A stretch of DNA of 16,810 bases from an uncultured Collinsella sp. Lineage in GTDB: Bacteria; Actinomycetota; Coriobacteriia; Coriobacteriales; Coriobacteriaceae. The stretch spans positions 1 through 16,810 of the forward strand of contig CABVDH010000032.1 of assembly GCA_902497065.1 (NCBI GenBank). The letters run 5' to 3'. The translations under genes and the position numbers were made by a program. Below are positions 6,313 to 15,951 of this stretch, in pieces (the first letter of the stretch is position 1; every line of letters begins with the position of its first letter). The notes under the pieces are model-generated. The model made no database searches and was not told where the DNA came from. It was given only the letters and a program-made list of their open reading frames with translations.

Positions 6313-7761
6313 ATGGCAGAATCTCGTGCGGAGCGTAGGGCTCGTCGTGCTTTGGTGGAGGCGGCTGAGGGGTTGAAGGAGGAGAAATCTTCCAAGAATT
6401 CAAAGTCGTCTCAGGATTCGAAGGGTAAGTCGGTCAAGGGCAAGGCTAAGGCCAAGCGTCCCGGCTCTCGTCGGAGCGGGGATAAGGCGTCCCAGGCTCA
6501 CTCCAAGCGCCCGCATAATGATCCGGTTTCGTCTGCACGTAAGGCTGTGGACCCCAAGTCTCCCTGTTCGATCATGAAATCTTGCGGTGGGTGCACGGCG
6601 CTTAATCGTCCTTATAAGAAGCAGTTGGCAGCTAAGCAGGCTGCTATGGAGGAGCTTTTTGCTGCTCTTTGCGAGCGCGAGGGCATCGCCGTTGATCCTA
6701 TTCGCGGTATGGGCGTCACCCTGGGCGACCCGGGTAAATATCCTGCGCCGCGTGGCTTTCGTCATAAGGCTGCAACTCCCTTTGCCCCCGGTAAGGAGGG
6801 TGCTGTCCGTTGCGGTTTCTTTGAGCGCGGCACGCACAGAATCGTTGCCGTACCCGAGTGTCCTGTCGAGGCGCCAGGTGCCCGTCAGATTCTCAACGGC
6901 ATCGCACGCGAAGCTGAGCGGCTGCATATTCCCGCGTTTAATGAGGACAAGCATCTTGGTCTGCTTCGCTATGCCGTCGTCCGCTGCGGTTGGCGTACCG
7001 ACCAAGTCATGGTTACGCTCGTGACCGCCCAGCGCGACTTACCGCATGCGCAGGAGTTCTTTGAGGCCGTCGCGGCGCTCGATCCGCATATCGTCACCGT
7101 TGCCCAAAATATCAATGGCCGTCCCGGTAACGCCATCTTGGATGAGGAGACTCGTATCGTCTATGGCGCCGAGTGCATGCGCGACCAGCTGCTCGGTTGC
7201 GAATTCGATATCTCCCCTACCGCGTTCTATCAGACCAATCCGCAGCAGACCGAGCTGCTCTATCAGCTCGCGATTGACGGCATGGACCTGCAGCAGGGTG
7301 ACATTCTTATGGACGCTTACTGCGGCAGCGGCACCATCGGTCTGTGCGCCGCGAAGGATGCCCAGGACAGAGGTGTCGGCATTATGTTGCTCGGCGTGGA
7401 GCGCAACCCGGCGGGCATTGCCGACGCACGTCGCAATGCCGAACTCAACGGCCTCACCCGCAGCGCTTGGTTTATGGCCGACGACGCCACCGACTACATC
7501 CTAGATGCCGCCGATAACAGCGAGCGCGTCGACGTCCTTTCCATCGACCCGCCGCGCGCCGGCTCTACCCCCGAGTTCCTCGAGGCCGCCTGCGCACTTA
7601 AGCCGCGTCGCATCACTTATATCAGCTGCAACCCCGTGACCCAAGAGCGCGACCTGCACCAACTCCTCGACGGAGGCTATCGCCTGCTCAAGATCACGCC
7701 CGTCGACATGTTCCCCCATACCGACCACACCGAAACCGTAGTGGTCCTCGAACGCCGCTAA
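6313..7761 (+). CDS. 23S rRNA (uracil-5-)-methyltransferase, RlmD/RlmCD family
   Basis: A SAM-dependent RNA m5U methyltransferase of 482 residues, RumA family. Cys85, Cys91, Cys94 and Cys183 (CSIMKSCGGC, then PECP) match the C-x5-C-x2-C...C pattern of the 4Fe-4S cluster. The SAM site follows at DAYCGSGTIG (334-343). IDPPRAG (411-417), the catalytic nucleophile Cys439 in SCNP and the proposed base Glu474 in HTDHTET are all present, so the enzyme looks active. Residues 1-80 form a Lys/Ser/Arg-rich tail, apparently disordered, where E. coli RlmD has a TRAM domain; it may help hold RNA. T-ending codons are common in the first third and C-ending codons later. The ribosome site is weak (GGGG nine bases before the ATG). 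The gene stands alone. Which uridine it methylates cannot be told from sequence; Gram-positive members can modify two sites. Confidence 0.92.
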   Translation: MAESRAERRARRALVEAAEGLKEEKSSKNSKSSQDSKGKSVKGKAKAKRPGSRRSGDKASQAHSKRPHNDPVSSARKAVDPKSPCSIMKSCGGCTALNRPYKKQLAAKQAAMEELFAALCEREGIAVDPIRGMGVTLGDPGKYPAPRGFRHKAATPFAPGKEGAVRCGFFERGTHRIVAVPECPVEAPGARQILNGIAREAERLHIPAFNEDKHLGLLRYAVVRCGWRTDQVMVTLVTAQRDLPHAQEFFEAVAALDPHIVTVAQNINGRPGNAILDEETRIVYGAECMRDQLLGCEFDISPTAFYQTNPQQTELLYQLAIDGMDLQQGDILMDAYCGSGTIGLCAAKDAQDRGVGIMLLGVERNPAGIADARRNAELNGLTRSAWFMADDATDYILDAADNSERVDVLSIDPPRAGSTPEFLEAACALKPRRITYISCNPVTQERDLHQLLDGGYRLLKITPVDMFPHTDHTETVVVLERR

Positions 7762-7789
7762 CCAACCTCAGTAGATTTTTGGGACAAGA

Positions 7790-7820
7790 AAGGGGGCGAC
7801 CCGCCTGGGCCGCCCCCTTC
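7790..7820. terminator. Bidirectional terminator between convergent genes
   Basis: AAGGGGGCG (7790-7798) pairs with CGCCCCCTT (7811-7819) in a 9-bp GC-rich stem; inner CCC/GGG can pair further. T-rich sequence follows on both strands (TTGGTTT on +, TTTCTTGT on -). It lies 28 bases after the methyltransferase stop and 8 after the phosphatase stop. Confidence 0.75.
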
Positions 7821-7827
7821 GCTTGGT

Positions 7828-8661
7828 TTATAAACTCCGCCACATCCCCTTGCGCAGGTCGCACACGCCGGCTGCCGCCATTTCGCGCAGCAGCGTCTCG
7901 CGATCGCGCGTCACGATCAGATCCAACGGGAAGTGAATCTCGTCGAGCATCTTGCGGGCATGATCGAGCTTGCCAATGGCCATACCAATGTGCGCATCAG
8001 TCGACACGCCAATGCCCACGCCCAGCTCGGCGCAACGCTCGGCAATCTTGCGGCATACGGCCCAATGCTCAGTGTCGGCACCGTGCTCAAGACTATGGTT
8101 GTTGATCTCGATAATCTTGTGCTTCGCCTTAGCCGCCAACAGCACCTCATCGATATCGAACGGCACGCCCGAGCGCCCCGTATGCCCCAGCATGAACACC
8201 TTGGGGTGCTCCAGGGCGTTGATATACATCTCGGTCGTCTGGGCAAGCGTCGCGCCTTCAGCAATCTGCGGATTATGCACACTCGCAACCAAATAATCCA
8301 AATTGCGCGTCACCAAATCGAACAGCGAATGCTGACGGCTGTACGAATCACCGGCAATATCGAGCGAAACGGGAATGTCCTCGCCAAACAAGCTTCCGTC
8401 CAGCGAAACGATATCGGCCTCGGTGCCGCGCAGCACCAGCACACCGCTCCAAATGCGCGGCCAGATATCCTGGTTGATAAAGAACTGGTAACTGCGCAGG
8501 TCATTGGGGCAAGCCGTAACCATAGAGCTCAAATGGTCGGCAGATCCGAGCACCTGCAGACCACGCTCTGCCGCCCAGTACACATTCTCCTCAATGGTCG
8601 AATATGCATGCGCAGAGAACATCGTATGGGTATGAATGTCACAAGAAAGCAGGTAGGGCAT
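7828..8661 (-). CDS. PHP-domain metal-dependent phosphatase, YcdX family
   Basis: A cytoplasmic hydrolase of 277 residues with the PHP fold, a TIM-like barrel binding a cluster of metal ions. Metal-ligand motifs appear in order: HTH at 10-12, His18, ADH at 41-43, GTEAD, SVHNP, LGHTG, and the late STDAH. The HAYSTIEE segment after the first motif is characteristic of the YcdX-type phosphatase group rather than histidinol phosphatase or polymerase PHP domains. The natural substrate is unknown; family members hydrolyse phosphate esters in vitro. The start has AAGGAG five bases upstream of the ATG. It has its own probable promoter and is separated from the aminotransferase by a terminator-like hairpin, so it is likely transcribed alone. 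Confidence 0.88.
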   Translation of the reverse strand: MPYLLSCDIHTHTMFSAHAYSTIEENVYWAAERGLQVLGSADHLSSMVTACPNDLRSYQFFINQDIWPRIWSGVLVLRGTEADIVSLDGSLFGEDIPVSLDIAGDSYSRQHSLFDLVTRNLDYLVASVHNPQIAEGATLAQTTEMYINALEHPKVFMLGHTGRSGVPFDIDEVLLAAKAKHKIIEINNHSLEHGADTEHWAVCRKIAERCAELGVGIGVSTDAHIGMAIGKLDHARKMLDEIHFPLDLIVTRDRETLLREMAAAGVCDLRKGMWRSL

Positions 8662-8698
8662 CAGGTCTCCTTATCTGGCACGGCCGTCGCTTATATTC

Positions 8699-8704
8699 AT
8701 TGTA
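8699..8704 (-). promoter_or_regulatory. Possible -10 element of the PHP phosphatase gene
   Basis: TACAAT within GCGTACAAT on the - strand predicts a start near 8692 and a leader of about 30 bases. A poor -35 candidate (TTACGA) lies 17 bases upstream. Confidence 0.35.
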
Positions 8705-8761
8705 CGCATAGCCTTCGATAGTCGTAAAACCACTCCATCCCAAAGACACAACGTCCATGAC

Positions 8762-8792
8762 AACGGGGTCTGGCTTAAAACCAAACCCCGTT
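8762..8792 (-). terminator. Hairpin, possible terminator of the aminotransferase gene
   Basis: AACGGGGT (8762-8769) pairs with ACCCCGTT (8785-8792). After one mismatch, TGG/CCA (8771-8773 with 8781-8783) closes a CTTAAAA loop. It begins 28 bases after the aminotransferase stop. The T tract on the - strand is short (GTTGTC), so efficiency may be low. Confidence 0.5.
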
Positions 8793-8820
8793 TCACGTAA
8801 AACATTGTAAGCAGAGCGCT

Positions 8821-10011
8821 TTACTTTTGACGATACTCGTCGGCCAGCTGCTTCCAGGCGGGCAGTGAGTTAACGATAGTCTCGTAGCTCACACAGTAGC
8901 CCAAGCGGAACCAGCCCGGCATGCCAAAACTGTCCGAGGGCACCGCGAGCAGCTCATACTTCTTCGCGCGCTCGCAGAAAGCGTTCGCATCGGGCTCCAG
9001 CGCCTTCACCCACAGGTAGAATGCACCATCCGGCTCAACATAGGTGTAGCCGTACTCCGCTAGTGCACCGGTAAGCGCGGTGCGGTTGCGTGCATAGGCC
9101 CCAACGTCACTCGGCTCATCGATGCAGTCGATAATTACGCGCTGGAAGAGCGCCGGCGCGCACACGAAACCCAGCGTACGGGCGGCGCCGGCAACAGCCG
9201 GCATCAGACGCGCAGCCTGCGGATTGGTGTTGGGAACCAAGATCCAGCCCACGCGCTCACCAGGCAGCGACAGCGACTTGGAATACGAGTAGCACACCAC
9301 GGTGTTCTCGTAGATCGAGGGCACCCAAGGTACCTCGGCGCCATAGACAATCTCGCGATACGGCTCGTCCGAGATAAGCGTGATCGGGTTCTGGGGATCG
9401 CGCTGAGCGTTGGCCTCGCGCAGAACATTGGCCAGTCGCGTCAGCGTGTCGCGCGTATATACGGCACCCGTGGGGTTATTCGGCGAATCGATAATAACCG
9501 CCGCCGTCTTGTCGGTAATCGCCTTGAGCACGTTGTCCACGCTCAGCTGAAATGTATCTTCATCGGCGAGCGCCTCAACACACGTACAGCCGGCCTTCTC
9601 AATCCAAACGCGATACTCCGGAAAGTACGGGGCGATAACAATAACCTCGTCGCCCGGGTTCGTAACGGCGTTGAGCGTGCAGGTGAGCGAAGCAGCGGCA
9701 CCCACCGTCATAAAGACGTCTTTGCCCTCATAGCTCGTGCCAAAGCGGCGGTTGAGCGATTCGGCGACGGCTGCTCGACATTGCGGCAGGCCCGGAGCGG
9801 GGGTGTAGCCGTGCAACTGGTCACTCGGCAGCCCCAAGGCCTTCTTAATGGACTCCGCCACGGCAGCCGGCGCCGGAACACTCGGGTTGCCCAGCGAAAA
9901 ATCGAATACGTTCTCCGCACCGATCTGTGCCTTGCGCTCAAGACCATAGCTAAAGATCTCGCGGATGATGGAGCTTTCCGCACCGCGAGCATACATCGTT
10001 TCGTTGATCAT
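8821..10011 (-). CDS. Pyridoxal phosphate-dependent aminotransferase, class I/II
   Basis: A fold-type I aminotransferase of 396 residues, similar to aspartate or aromatic aminotransferases. PLP-site motifs are intact: GAAASLT (104-110), SPNNPTG (176-182), SDEPY (214-218), the Schiff-base lysine in SYSKSLSLPGER (Lys245) and a C-terminal GWFRLGY with the carboxylate-binding Arg. The pattern suits transfer between an amino acid and a 2-oxoacid; the substrate pair is not resolved. The start at 10011 is chosen for AGGGG upstream of the ATG. The frame runs open to 10110, but that extension crosses the palindrome at 10071-10132 and is unlike the family. The gene is monocistronic, with hairpins on both sides. 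Confidence 0.92.
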   Translation of the reverse strand: MINETMYARGAESSIIREIFSYGLERKAQIGAENVFDFSLGNPSVPAPAAVAESIKKALGLPSDQLHGYTPAPGLPQCRAAVAESLNRRFGTSYEGKDVFMTVGAAASLTCTLNAVTNPGDEVIVIAPYFPEYRVWIEKAGCTCVEALADEDTFQLSVDNVLKAITDKTAAVIIDSPNNPTGAVYTRDTLTRLANVLREANAQRDPQNPITLISDEPYREIVYGAEVPWVPSIYENTVVCYSYSKSLSLPGERVGWILVPNTNPQAARLMPAVAGAARTLGFVCAPALFQRVIIDCIDEPSDVGAYARNRTALTGALAEYGYTYVEPDGAFYLWVKALEPDANAFCERAKKYELLAVPSDSFGMPGWFRLGYCVSYETIVNSLPAWKQLADEYRQK

Positions 10012-10035
10012 CTGTTCCCCTTTCGCATAGGCGCT

Positions 10036-10041
10036 ATTGTA
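10036..10041 (-). promoter_or_regulatory. Possible -10 element of the aminotransferase gene
   Basis: TACAAT within GCGTACAAT, the same nine bases found before the PHP phosphatase gene, predicts a start near 10029 and a short leader of about 18 bases. The palindrome at 10071-10132 lies just upstream of where the -35 would fall. Confidence 0.35.
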
Positions 10042-10070
10042 CGCTTTAGCCGAGCAAAGTGCCGCAGCAA

Positions 10071-10132
10071 TGTTGATTGGGGACAGACTTAAATGCGTGA
10101 AAACGCTCATTTAAGTCTGTCCCCAATCAACA
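10071..10132. repeat. REP-like palindrome with GGGGACAGACTT arms
   Basis: The arms 10071-10094 and 10109-10132 are exact reverse complements over 24 bases. A two-base bulge (TC, 10107-10108) separates them from an inner stem GCGT/ACGC (10095-10098 with 10103-10106) closed by a GAAA tetraloop. The arm contains TTGGGGACAGACTTAAAT. GGGGACAGA-type sequences recur in intergenic repeats of many bacteria, some linked to REP-associated tyrosine transposases (family knowledge from memory, not searched). No transposase gene is present here. It lies between the aminotransferase promoter and the ftsH terminator. Confidence 0.75.
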
Positions 10133-10149
10133 GACGGCCCCATATCGCT

Positions 10150-10189
10150 CAAAAGAAAAAGCCTCCGCAGGTTTCCCCGCGGAGGCTTT
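10150..10189 (-). terminator. Rho-independent terminator of ftsH
   Basis: An 11-bp stem (AAAGCCTCCGC at 10158-10168 with 10179-10189) with a 10-base loop is followed on the - strand by TTTTTCTTTT. It starts 12 bases after the ftsH stop and would end the tilS-hpt-ftsH block. Confidence 0.9.
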
Positions 10190-10200
10190 CGCCACAAAGA

Positions 10201-12342
<2,142 letters not shown>

Positions 12343-12343
12343 C

Positions 12344-12892
12344 TTACGAATAAACCTCCGGTTTCAAAATGCCCAGATACGGAAGGTTACGATAGCGCTC
12401 GGCATAGTCGAGGCCGTAGCCCACCACAAAGGCATCGGGGCAATGGGTTCCAACATACTTGGGCGTGATGGCCGAGGTGCGGTCCTCAACGTCCTTCCAC
12501 AGGAAGGCAGCGACCTCCAGCGAAGCGGGCTTGCGGCTCTCGAGGTTCTTCATCAGGTACTTGAGGGTCAGGCCCGAGTCCAGAATGTCCTCGACGATCA
12601 GCACGTCGCGACCACGGATGTCGATATCCAGGTCCTTAATGATACGCACGATGCCCGAAGACTTCACACCGTCGCCATAGCTCGAAACAGCCATGAAATC
12701 GATGTTGGTCGGTAGCTCAATCTTGCGCATCAGGTCGCCCATAAAGACAACGGCACCGCGCAGAACCGCGATCAGCACCAGATCCTTACCCGCGTAGTCG
12801 CGAGTGATCTCCTCGCCCAGGCGAGAAACGATGCCGTCGATATCCTCCTGCGTAAACAGAACCTTCTCGATATCCGGATGTTGAGAAGCCAT
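12344..12892 (-). CDS. hpt: Hypoxanthine phosphoribosyltransferase
   Basis: A purine salvage enzyme of 182 residues that makes IMP (and usually GMP) from the free base and PRPP in the cytoplasm. The PRPP loop VLIVEDILDSGLTL (97-110) contains the paired acidic residues. LRGAVVFMGDL (44-54) and the C-terminal FVVGYGLDYAERYRNLPYLG are family signatures. The length is normal. The ATG has AAAGGG five bases upstream. It lies between tilS and ftsH, the same order as in many Gram-positive bacteria. A 148-base gap to tilS holds a plausible promoter, so hpt-ftsH may be transcribed both alone and with tilS. Confidence 0.95.
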   Translation of the reverse strand: MASQHPDIEKVLFTQEDIDGIVSRLGEEITRDYAGKDLVLIAVLRGAVVFMGDLMRKIELPTNIDFMAVSSYGDGVKSSGIVRIIKDLDIDIRGRDVLIVEDILDSGLTLKYLMKNLESRKPASLEVAAFLWKDVEDRTSAITPKYVGTHCPDAFVVGYGLDYAERYRNLPYLGILKPEVYS

Positions 12893-12949
12893 GACAACCC
12901 TTTCTTGTGCTTAATCGCCCACACACCGCCGTATGGACGCGAACTACAC

Positions 12950-12955
12950 ATTCTA
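12950..12955 (-). promoter_or_regulatory. Possible promoter of hpt-ftsH (-10 element)
   Basis: TAGAAT on the - strand, with TGGAAA 18 bases upstream as a 4/6 -35, predicts a start near 12943 and a leader of about 50 bases. A 7-bp hairpin, CCCGCGC/GCGCGGG (12981-12987 with 12995-13001), lies just upstream. It has no T tract, so it does not look like a terminator of tilS. Confidence 0.4.
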
Positions 12956-13040
12956 GCAGCGCACGGGGTATATTTTCCAGCCCGCGCACCATCAGCGCGG
13001 GAATACCGTCAACGCCGCACAGAATAGCTGGCGTAGGACG

Positions 13041-14579
13041 CTATTCCGCATCGACCACACGAAGCAGATATGCCACGCGCGTTGCGGCCGTGCACTTAAA
13101 ACGCTCGTCCGCGCGAACTCCGGCGACCCACACCACGGCACCTCCCGGCGCCGTCCTCACCATGGGCACGCCGGCGCGCTCGGAAACGGGAATGCGAGCC
13201 TCGCCTAGCAAGTCGGATACTTTCTTGCTTCGGCCACTCATCCCTAACGGGCACATCACGTCTCCCGGTGCGGGACCGTCCACCCACAGGCGCGCCAATC
13301 GCGCCTCGACAGGGATCTTGCCACGCGAGCCCGCCAGGATCCGCTCACTATCGCTGTCGGCAAAACCCAGGGCAGCCGCGTCTACCAAAGCTGTCACTTC
13401 CCCGGCAGCCGCAAGCTCACGGGCGCGACGCACGATATCGCATCCCGGCTCAACGGCCATCGGTTCTGTGACCAGCATACGTCCCCCGCCCAACGGCAAA
13501 CGACCGGGTACGGTAACCCAGTCCGCGACCAGGCCCTCGCGAGCCGCCGGCGCCTTAAACGCCAGCATGCCAAACTCAATGCGTGCGTCAATCCCCGCCG
13601 GAAGCGTGACCGAGCCGGCGCCCTCGGCAACGCAGGAAAGGACTCGCTCCACATGTCGCATCTCTGGACGAGCGTCCGGATCGATGCGCTTAATCGCCAG
13701 TCGCACGATGCGCCGCGCGATTACCACCTCGGCCGCAGCAAGGCGTCTGGCATCGAGCACTAGCGCGCCCGCCGCCTCCTTGCGCAGGCAGCTTCGAAAC
13801 GCCTGCGCCGACAGCTGGGATAGAAACGCGTCTTCGTCACCCAAGATCTCACAGGCGGCGCCAATCGTCTTGCACACGCTCGCATTACGCTGTGCCACCA
13901 CTGGCATTACCCGATGGCGCACGTAGTTTCGCAGATACGAGATATCCTCATTGCTCTCGTCTTCACGCCACGGCTGACCATGTACCTGTAGATAGCCCAC
14001 AAGCTCGCCATGAGTTAGGTCGAGCAAGGGACGCACCACGATATTCCTCCGGCGAGGAATGCTCGATAGACCAGCGGGCCCCGAACCCTTAATCGCGTTC
14101 ATCAAAAACGTTTCCGCGCGATCCGAAGACGTGTGCGCGGTGCAGATACGAGCCGCCGTTCGCGGCGCCCCCGTCTGGGCGCAGAGTTCGCGAACATACC
14201 TCCGCGCCGCGGCATAGCGCACCTCGCGGGCCGCGGCCTCAATATTGCCCGACTCCCCATCAAAATAAGCGTGCTCCACACACAGCGGTAAACCATATTG
14301 CGCGCAGAGCTCACGCACAAAGGCCTCGTCGCCATCGGACGCCTTGCCGCGCAGATGATGGTTTACATGCAGCACATGCAGGCGCTCGCGAGCAATGGGG
14401 GCAACACCGCGTCCGTCTTGGATATCCAGCTTTGATGTGCACGCCATAAGAAGCAGTGCCGTCGAGTCCGCGCCGCCTGATGCCATGAGCACGACAGGAG
14501 CTGCCTGCTGCCTCGTCCGGGTCTCATCGACTGCCCCAGGCACGGCATGGTGTCCGTAATGCTGTGATACCGTTGGCAT
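13041..14579 (-). CDS. tilS: tRNA(Ile)-lysidine synthetase
   Basis: The enzyme (512 residues) that joins lysine to C34 of the CAU-anticodon tRNA-Ile so that it reads AUA; generally essential. The ATP-binding PP-loop SGGADS is at 34-39. The central region has the TilS pattern RPLLDLTHGELVGYL...PWREDESNEDISYLRNYVRHRVMP. The C-terminal domain has GRSKKVSDLLGEARIP and ends with VVWVAGVRADERFK. It is slightly longer than the B. subtilis and E. coli proteins because of an extra N-terminal stretch of about 25 residues. The start at 14579 is well supported by AAAGGAGG at ideal spacing. Divergent from the MBL-fold gene with only 48 bases between the start codons. Confidence 0.93.
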   Translation of the reverse strand: MPTVSQHYGHHAVPGAVDETRTRQQAAPVVLMASGGADSTALLLMACTSKLDIQDGRGVAPIARERLHVLHVNHHLRGKASDGDEAFVRELCAQYGLPLCVEHAYFDGESGNIEAAAREVRYAAARRYVRELCAQTGAPRTAARICTAHTSSDRAETFLMNAIKGSGPAGLSSIPRRRNIVVRPLLDLTHGELVGYLQVHGQPWREDESNEDISYLRNYVRHRVMPVVAQRNASVCKTIGAACEILGDEDAFLSQLSAQAFRSCLRKEAAGALVLDARRLAAAEVVIARRIVRLAIKRIDPDARPEMRHVERVLSCVAEGAGSVTLPAGIDARIEFGMLAFKAPAAREGLVADWVTVPGRLPLGGGRMLVTEPMAVEPGCDIVRRARELAAAGEVTALVDAAALGFADSDSERILAGSRGKIPVEARLARLWVDGPAPGDVMCPLGMSGRSKKVSDLLGEARIPVSERAGVPMVRTAPGGAVVWVAGVRADERFKCTAATRVAYLLRVVDAE

Positions 14580-14607
14580 TCGCTTCCTCCTTTATTCGTC
14601 CGCACCC

Positions 14608-14613
14608 ATTGTA
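14608..14613 (-). promoter_or_regulatory. Possible -10 element of tilS
   Basis: TACAAT (in GGATACAATGG on the - strand) predicts a start near 14601 and a leader of about 22 bases. The divergent MBL-fold gene begins 15 bases away, so any -35 lies within that gene's start region; none is convincing. Confidence 0.35.
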
Positions 14614-14627
14614 TCCTTTGGAATCTT

Positions 14628-15437
14628 ATGTCTTGCCTGCACCTTCATATCCTCGGCAGTGGCTCTAAAGGCAACTGCGCACTCATCGAGGGCCCGCAGG
14701 GGCTCATTATGGTCGATGACGGACTGTCTCCCCGCGAGACATTAAAGCGCATGGCAGAACTGAGGCTCTCGGCAGACAACGTCTCGGCTCTTCTCATTAC
14801 TCATGAGCATAGCGATCACATCAAGGGCCTCGATGTCTGGTGCAAGCACTGGCACGGCCCCCTCTTTGCCAGCAGGGGCACTCTTTCGAGCAAAGAAAAT
14901 CTTTCGCATCTGCCTGTCGAGGAATTCGATCCCGGTGACACCCTATCCATTGCCGGCATCCACGTGCAAACCTACTCAACGTCACACGATGTCATCAATC
15001 CAGTCGGCTATCGATTCGACACCCTCGATGATTCCATCGGCTTTGCCACCGACACCGGAGAGCTATCGAGCCAAGCCATGAACACCCTCAAAGATTGTCG
15101 AGTCCTCGCACTCGAAAGCAACCACGATGTGACCATGCTGCGCGAGGGAGAATATCCCCGCTTTCTTCAGGAGCGCATCCTGTCTGAAAGGGGACACCTC
15201 TCCAATGGCCAAGCCGCCGAAGCCGCGCGCGAACTTGTTACCGATCGCACCGAACAGCTCATTGCCATGCATATCAGCCAAGATAACAATCGTCCGAGCC
15301 TTACCGTCAAAAGCTATGCCAAAGCTCTGGCCGCAACCCTGGATGACGAGGTCGGCAGCTCCGCAACCCTTCTCCAAGGATCGCGAAAACTCTCGATACG
15401 CCCTGCGAGTCAGTATCAACCGGCAACCATTCAATAG
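14628..15437 (+). CDS. MBL-fold metallo-hydrolase, YycJ/WalJ family
   Basis: A cytoplasmic hydrolase of 269 residues with the metallo-beta-lactamase fold. The opening LGSGSKGNC (9-17), metal motif HEHSDH (59-64), a later His in STSHD, FATDTGE with its bridging Asp and the GHLSN segment identify the YycJ (WalJ/VicX) group. Members are thought to act as nucleases or phosphodiesterases; the true substrate is unsettled. In Firmicutes the gene sits in the walRK operon, but no walRK-like genes are in this window. The ATG at 14628 has only a weak GGA upstream, so a leaderless or short-leader transcript is possible. It is divergent from tilS and convergent with hsp20. Confidence 0.9.
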   Translation: MSCLHLHILGSGSKGNCALIEGPQGLIMVDDGLSPRETLKRMAELRLSADNVSALLITHEHSDHIKGLDVWCKHWHGPLFASRGTLSSKENLSHLPVEEFDPGDTLSIAGIHVQTYSTSHDVINPVGYRFDTLDDSIGFATDTGELSSQAMNTLKDCRVLALESNHDVTMLREGEYPRFLQERILSERGHLSNGQAAEAARELVTDRTEQLIAMHISQDNNRPSLTVKSYAKALAATLDDEVGSSATLLQGSRKLSIRPASQYQPATIQ

Positions 15438-15448
15438 ACTGTCCTAAA

Positions 15449-15496
15449 CAACAAAAGGGGCCGGGAATCGCTTCCCAGCCCCTTTTGTTGTCTTTT
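15449..15496. terminator. Strong bidirectional terminator
   Basis: A 13-bp perfect stem (15449-15461 with 15478-15490) continues after one mismatch into GGGAA/TTCCC (15463-15467 with 15472-15476) around TCGC. T-rich sequence follows on the + strand (TTTTGTTGTCTTTT) and the stem ends in CTTTTGTTGTTT on the - strand. It serves the MBL-fold and Hsp20 genes. Confidence 0.9.
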
Positions 15497-15519
15497 AATA
15501 GCGAAGAACACCAACGAAG

Positions 15520-15951
15520 TTATTCGATGGAGATCTTCGTAACGTTCTTCTTCTCGACGATCTTGGGAACCGTAACGGTCAGGATGCCGTCAGCGTACTT
15601 AGCCGAGAGGCCCTCGCTCGAAGCGTCCTTAAGATACACGCCACGCGTCGCGCTGTACGAGCTGAACTCCTTCTGTAGGAAGTTCTTGCCCTCATTCTCC
15701 TCGTCTTCCTCGACATTCACGCTAATGGACAGACGGCCCTCGTTAAGCTCGACATCGATATCGTCCTTGGCGACGCCGGTCAGATAAGCCTTGACCTCAT
15801 AGCCATCGCCCTTATCCTCAACGTCAACGGGGAACGCCTTAGAGGCAATCGAGCTGTTCGCTAGGTCGCTCATATCATCAAACAGATCGAACAGCGAGCT
15901 TGCAGAGGGACGAACGCCAAAAACCGAACGATAAGGAACCATGCTTGCCAT
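15520..15951 (-). CDS. Small heat-shock protein, Hsp20/alpha-crystallin family
   Basis: An ATP-independent holdase chaperone of 143 residues that binds unfolding proteins as an oligomer. The alpha-crystallin domain covers about 38-132, including AFPVDVEDKGDGYEVKAYL at its start and the family consensus A-x5-GILTVTVPK near its end. The short tail carries ISI, the I-x-I motif used for oligomer assembly. An N-terminal arm of about 37 residues includes FDLFDDMSD. The ATG at 15951 has AAGGAG eight bases upstream. An open extension up to 16086 is rejected because it has no ribosome site and is not family-like. The 277-base upstream region is rich in inverted repeats, as expected for a stress-controlled gene. 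Confidence 0.93.
   Translation of the reverse strand: MASMVPYRSVFGVRPSASSLFDLFDDMSDLANSSIASKAFPVDVEDKGDGYEVKAYLTGVAKDDIDVELNEGRLSISVNVEEDEENEGKNFLQKEFSSYSATRGVYLKDASSEGLSAKYADGILTVTVPKIVEKKNVTKISIE

Noticed and set aside
10012..10110. Longer start for the aminotransferase at 10110
   Set aside because: The extra residues are encoded by the palindrome, do not match the family N-terminus, and the ATG at 10011 has a good ribosome site.
12907..13926. 339-codon open frame on the + strand opposite tilS
   Set aside because: The composition is Ser/Arg/Thr/Ala-rich, as expected of a shadow frame, and tilS has complete family motifs on the other strand.
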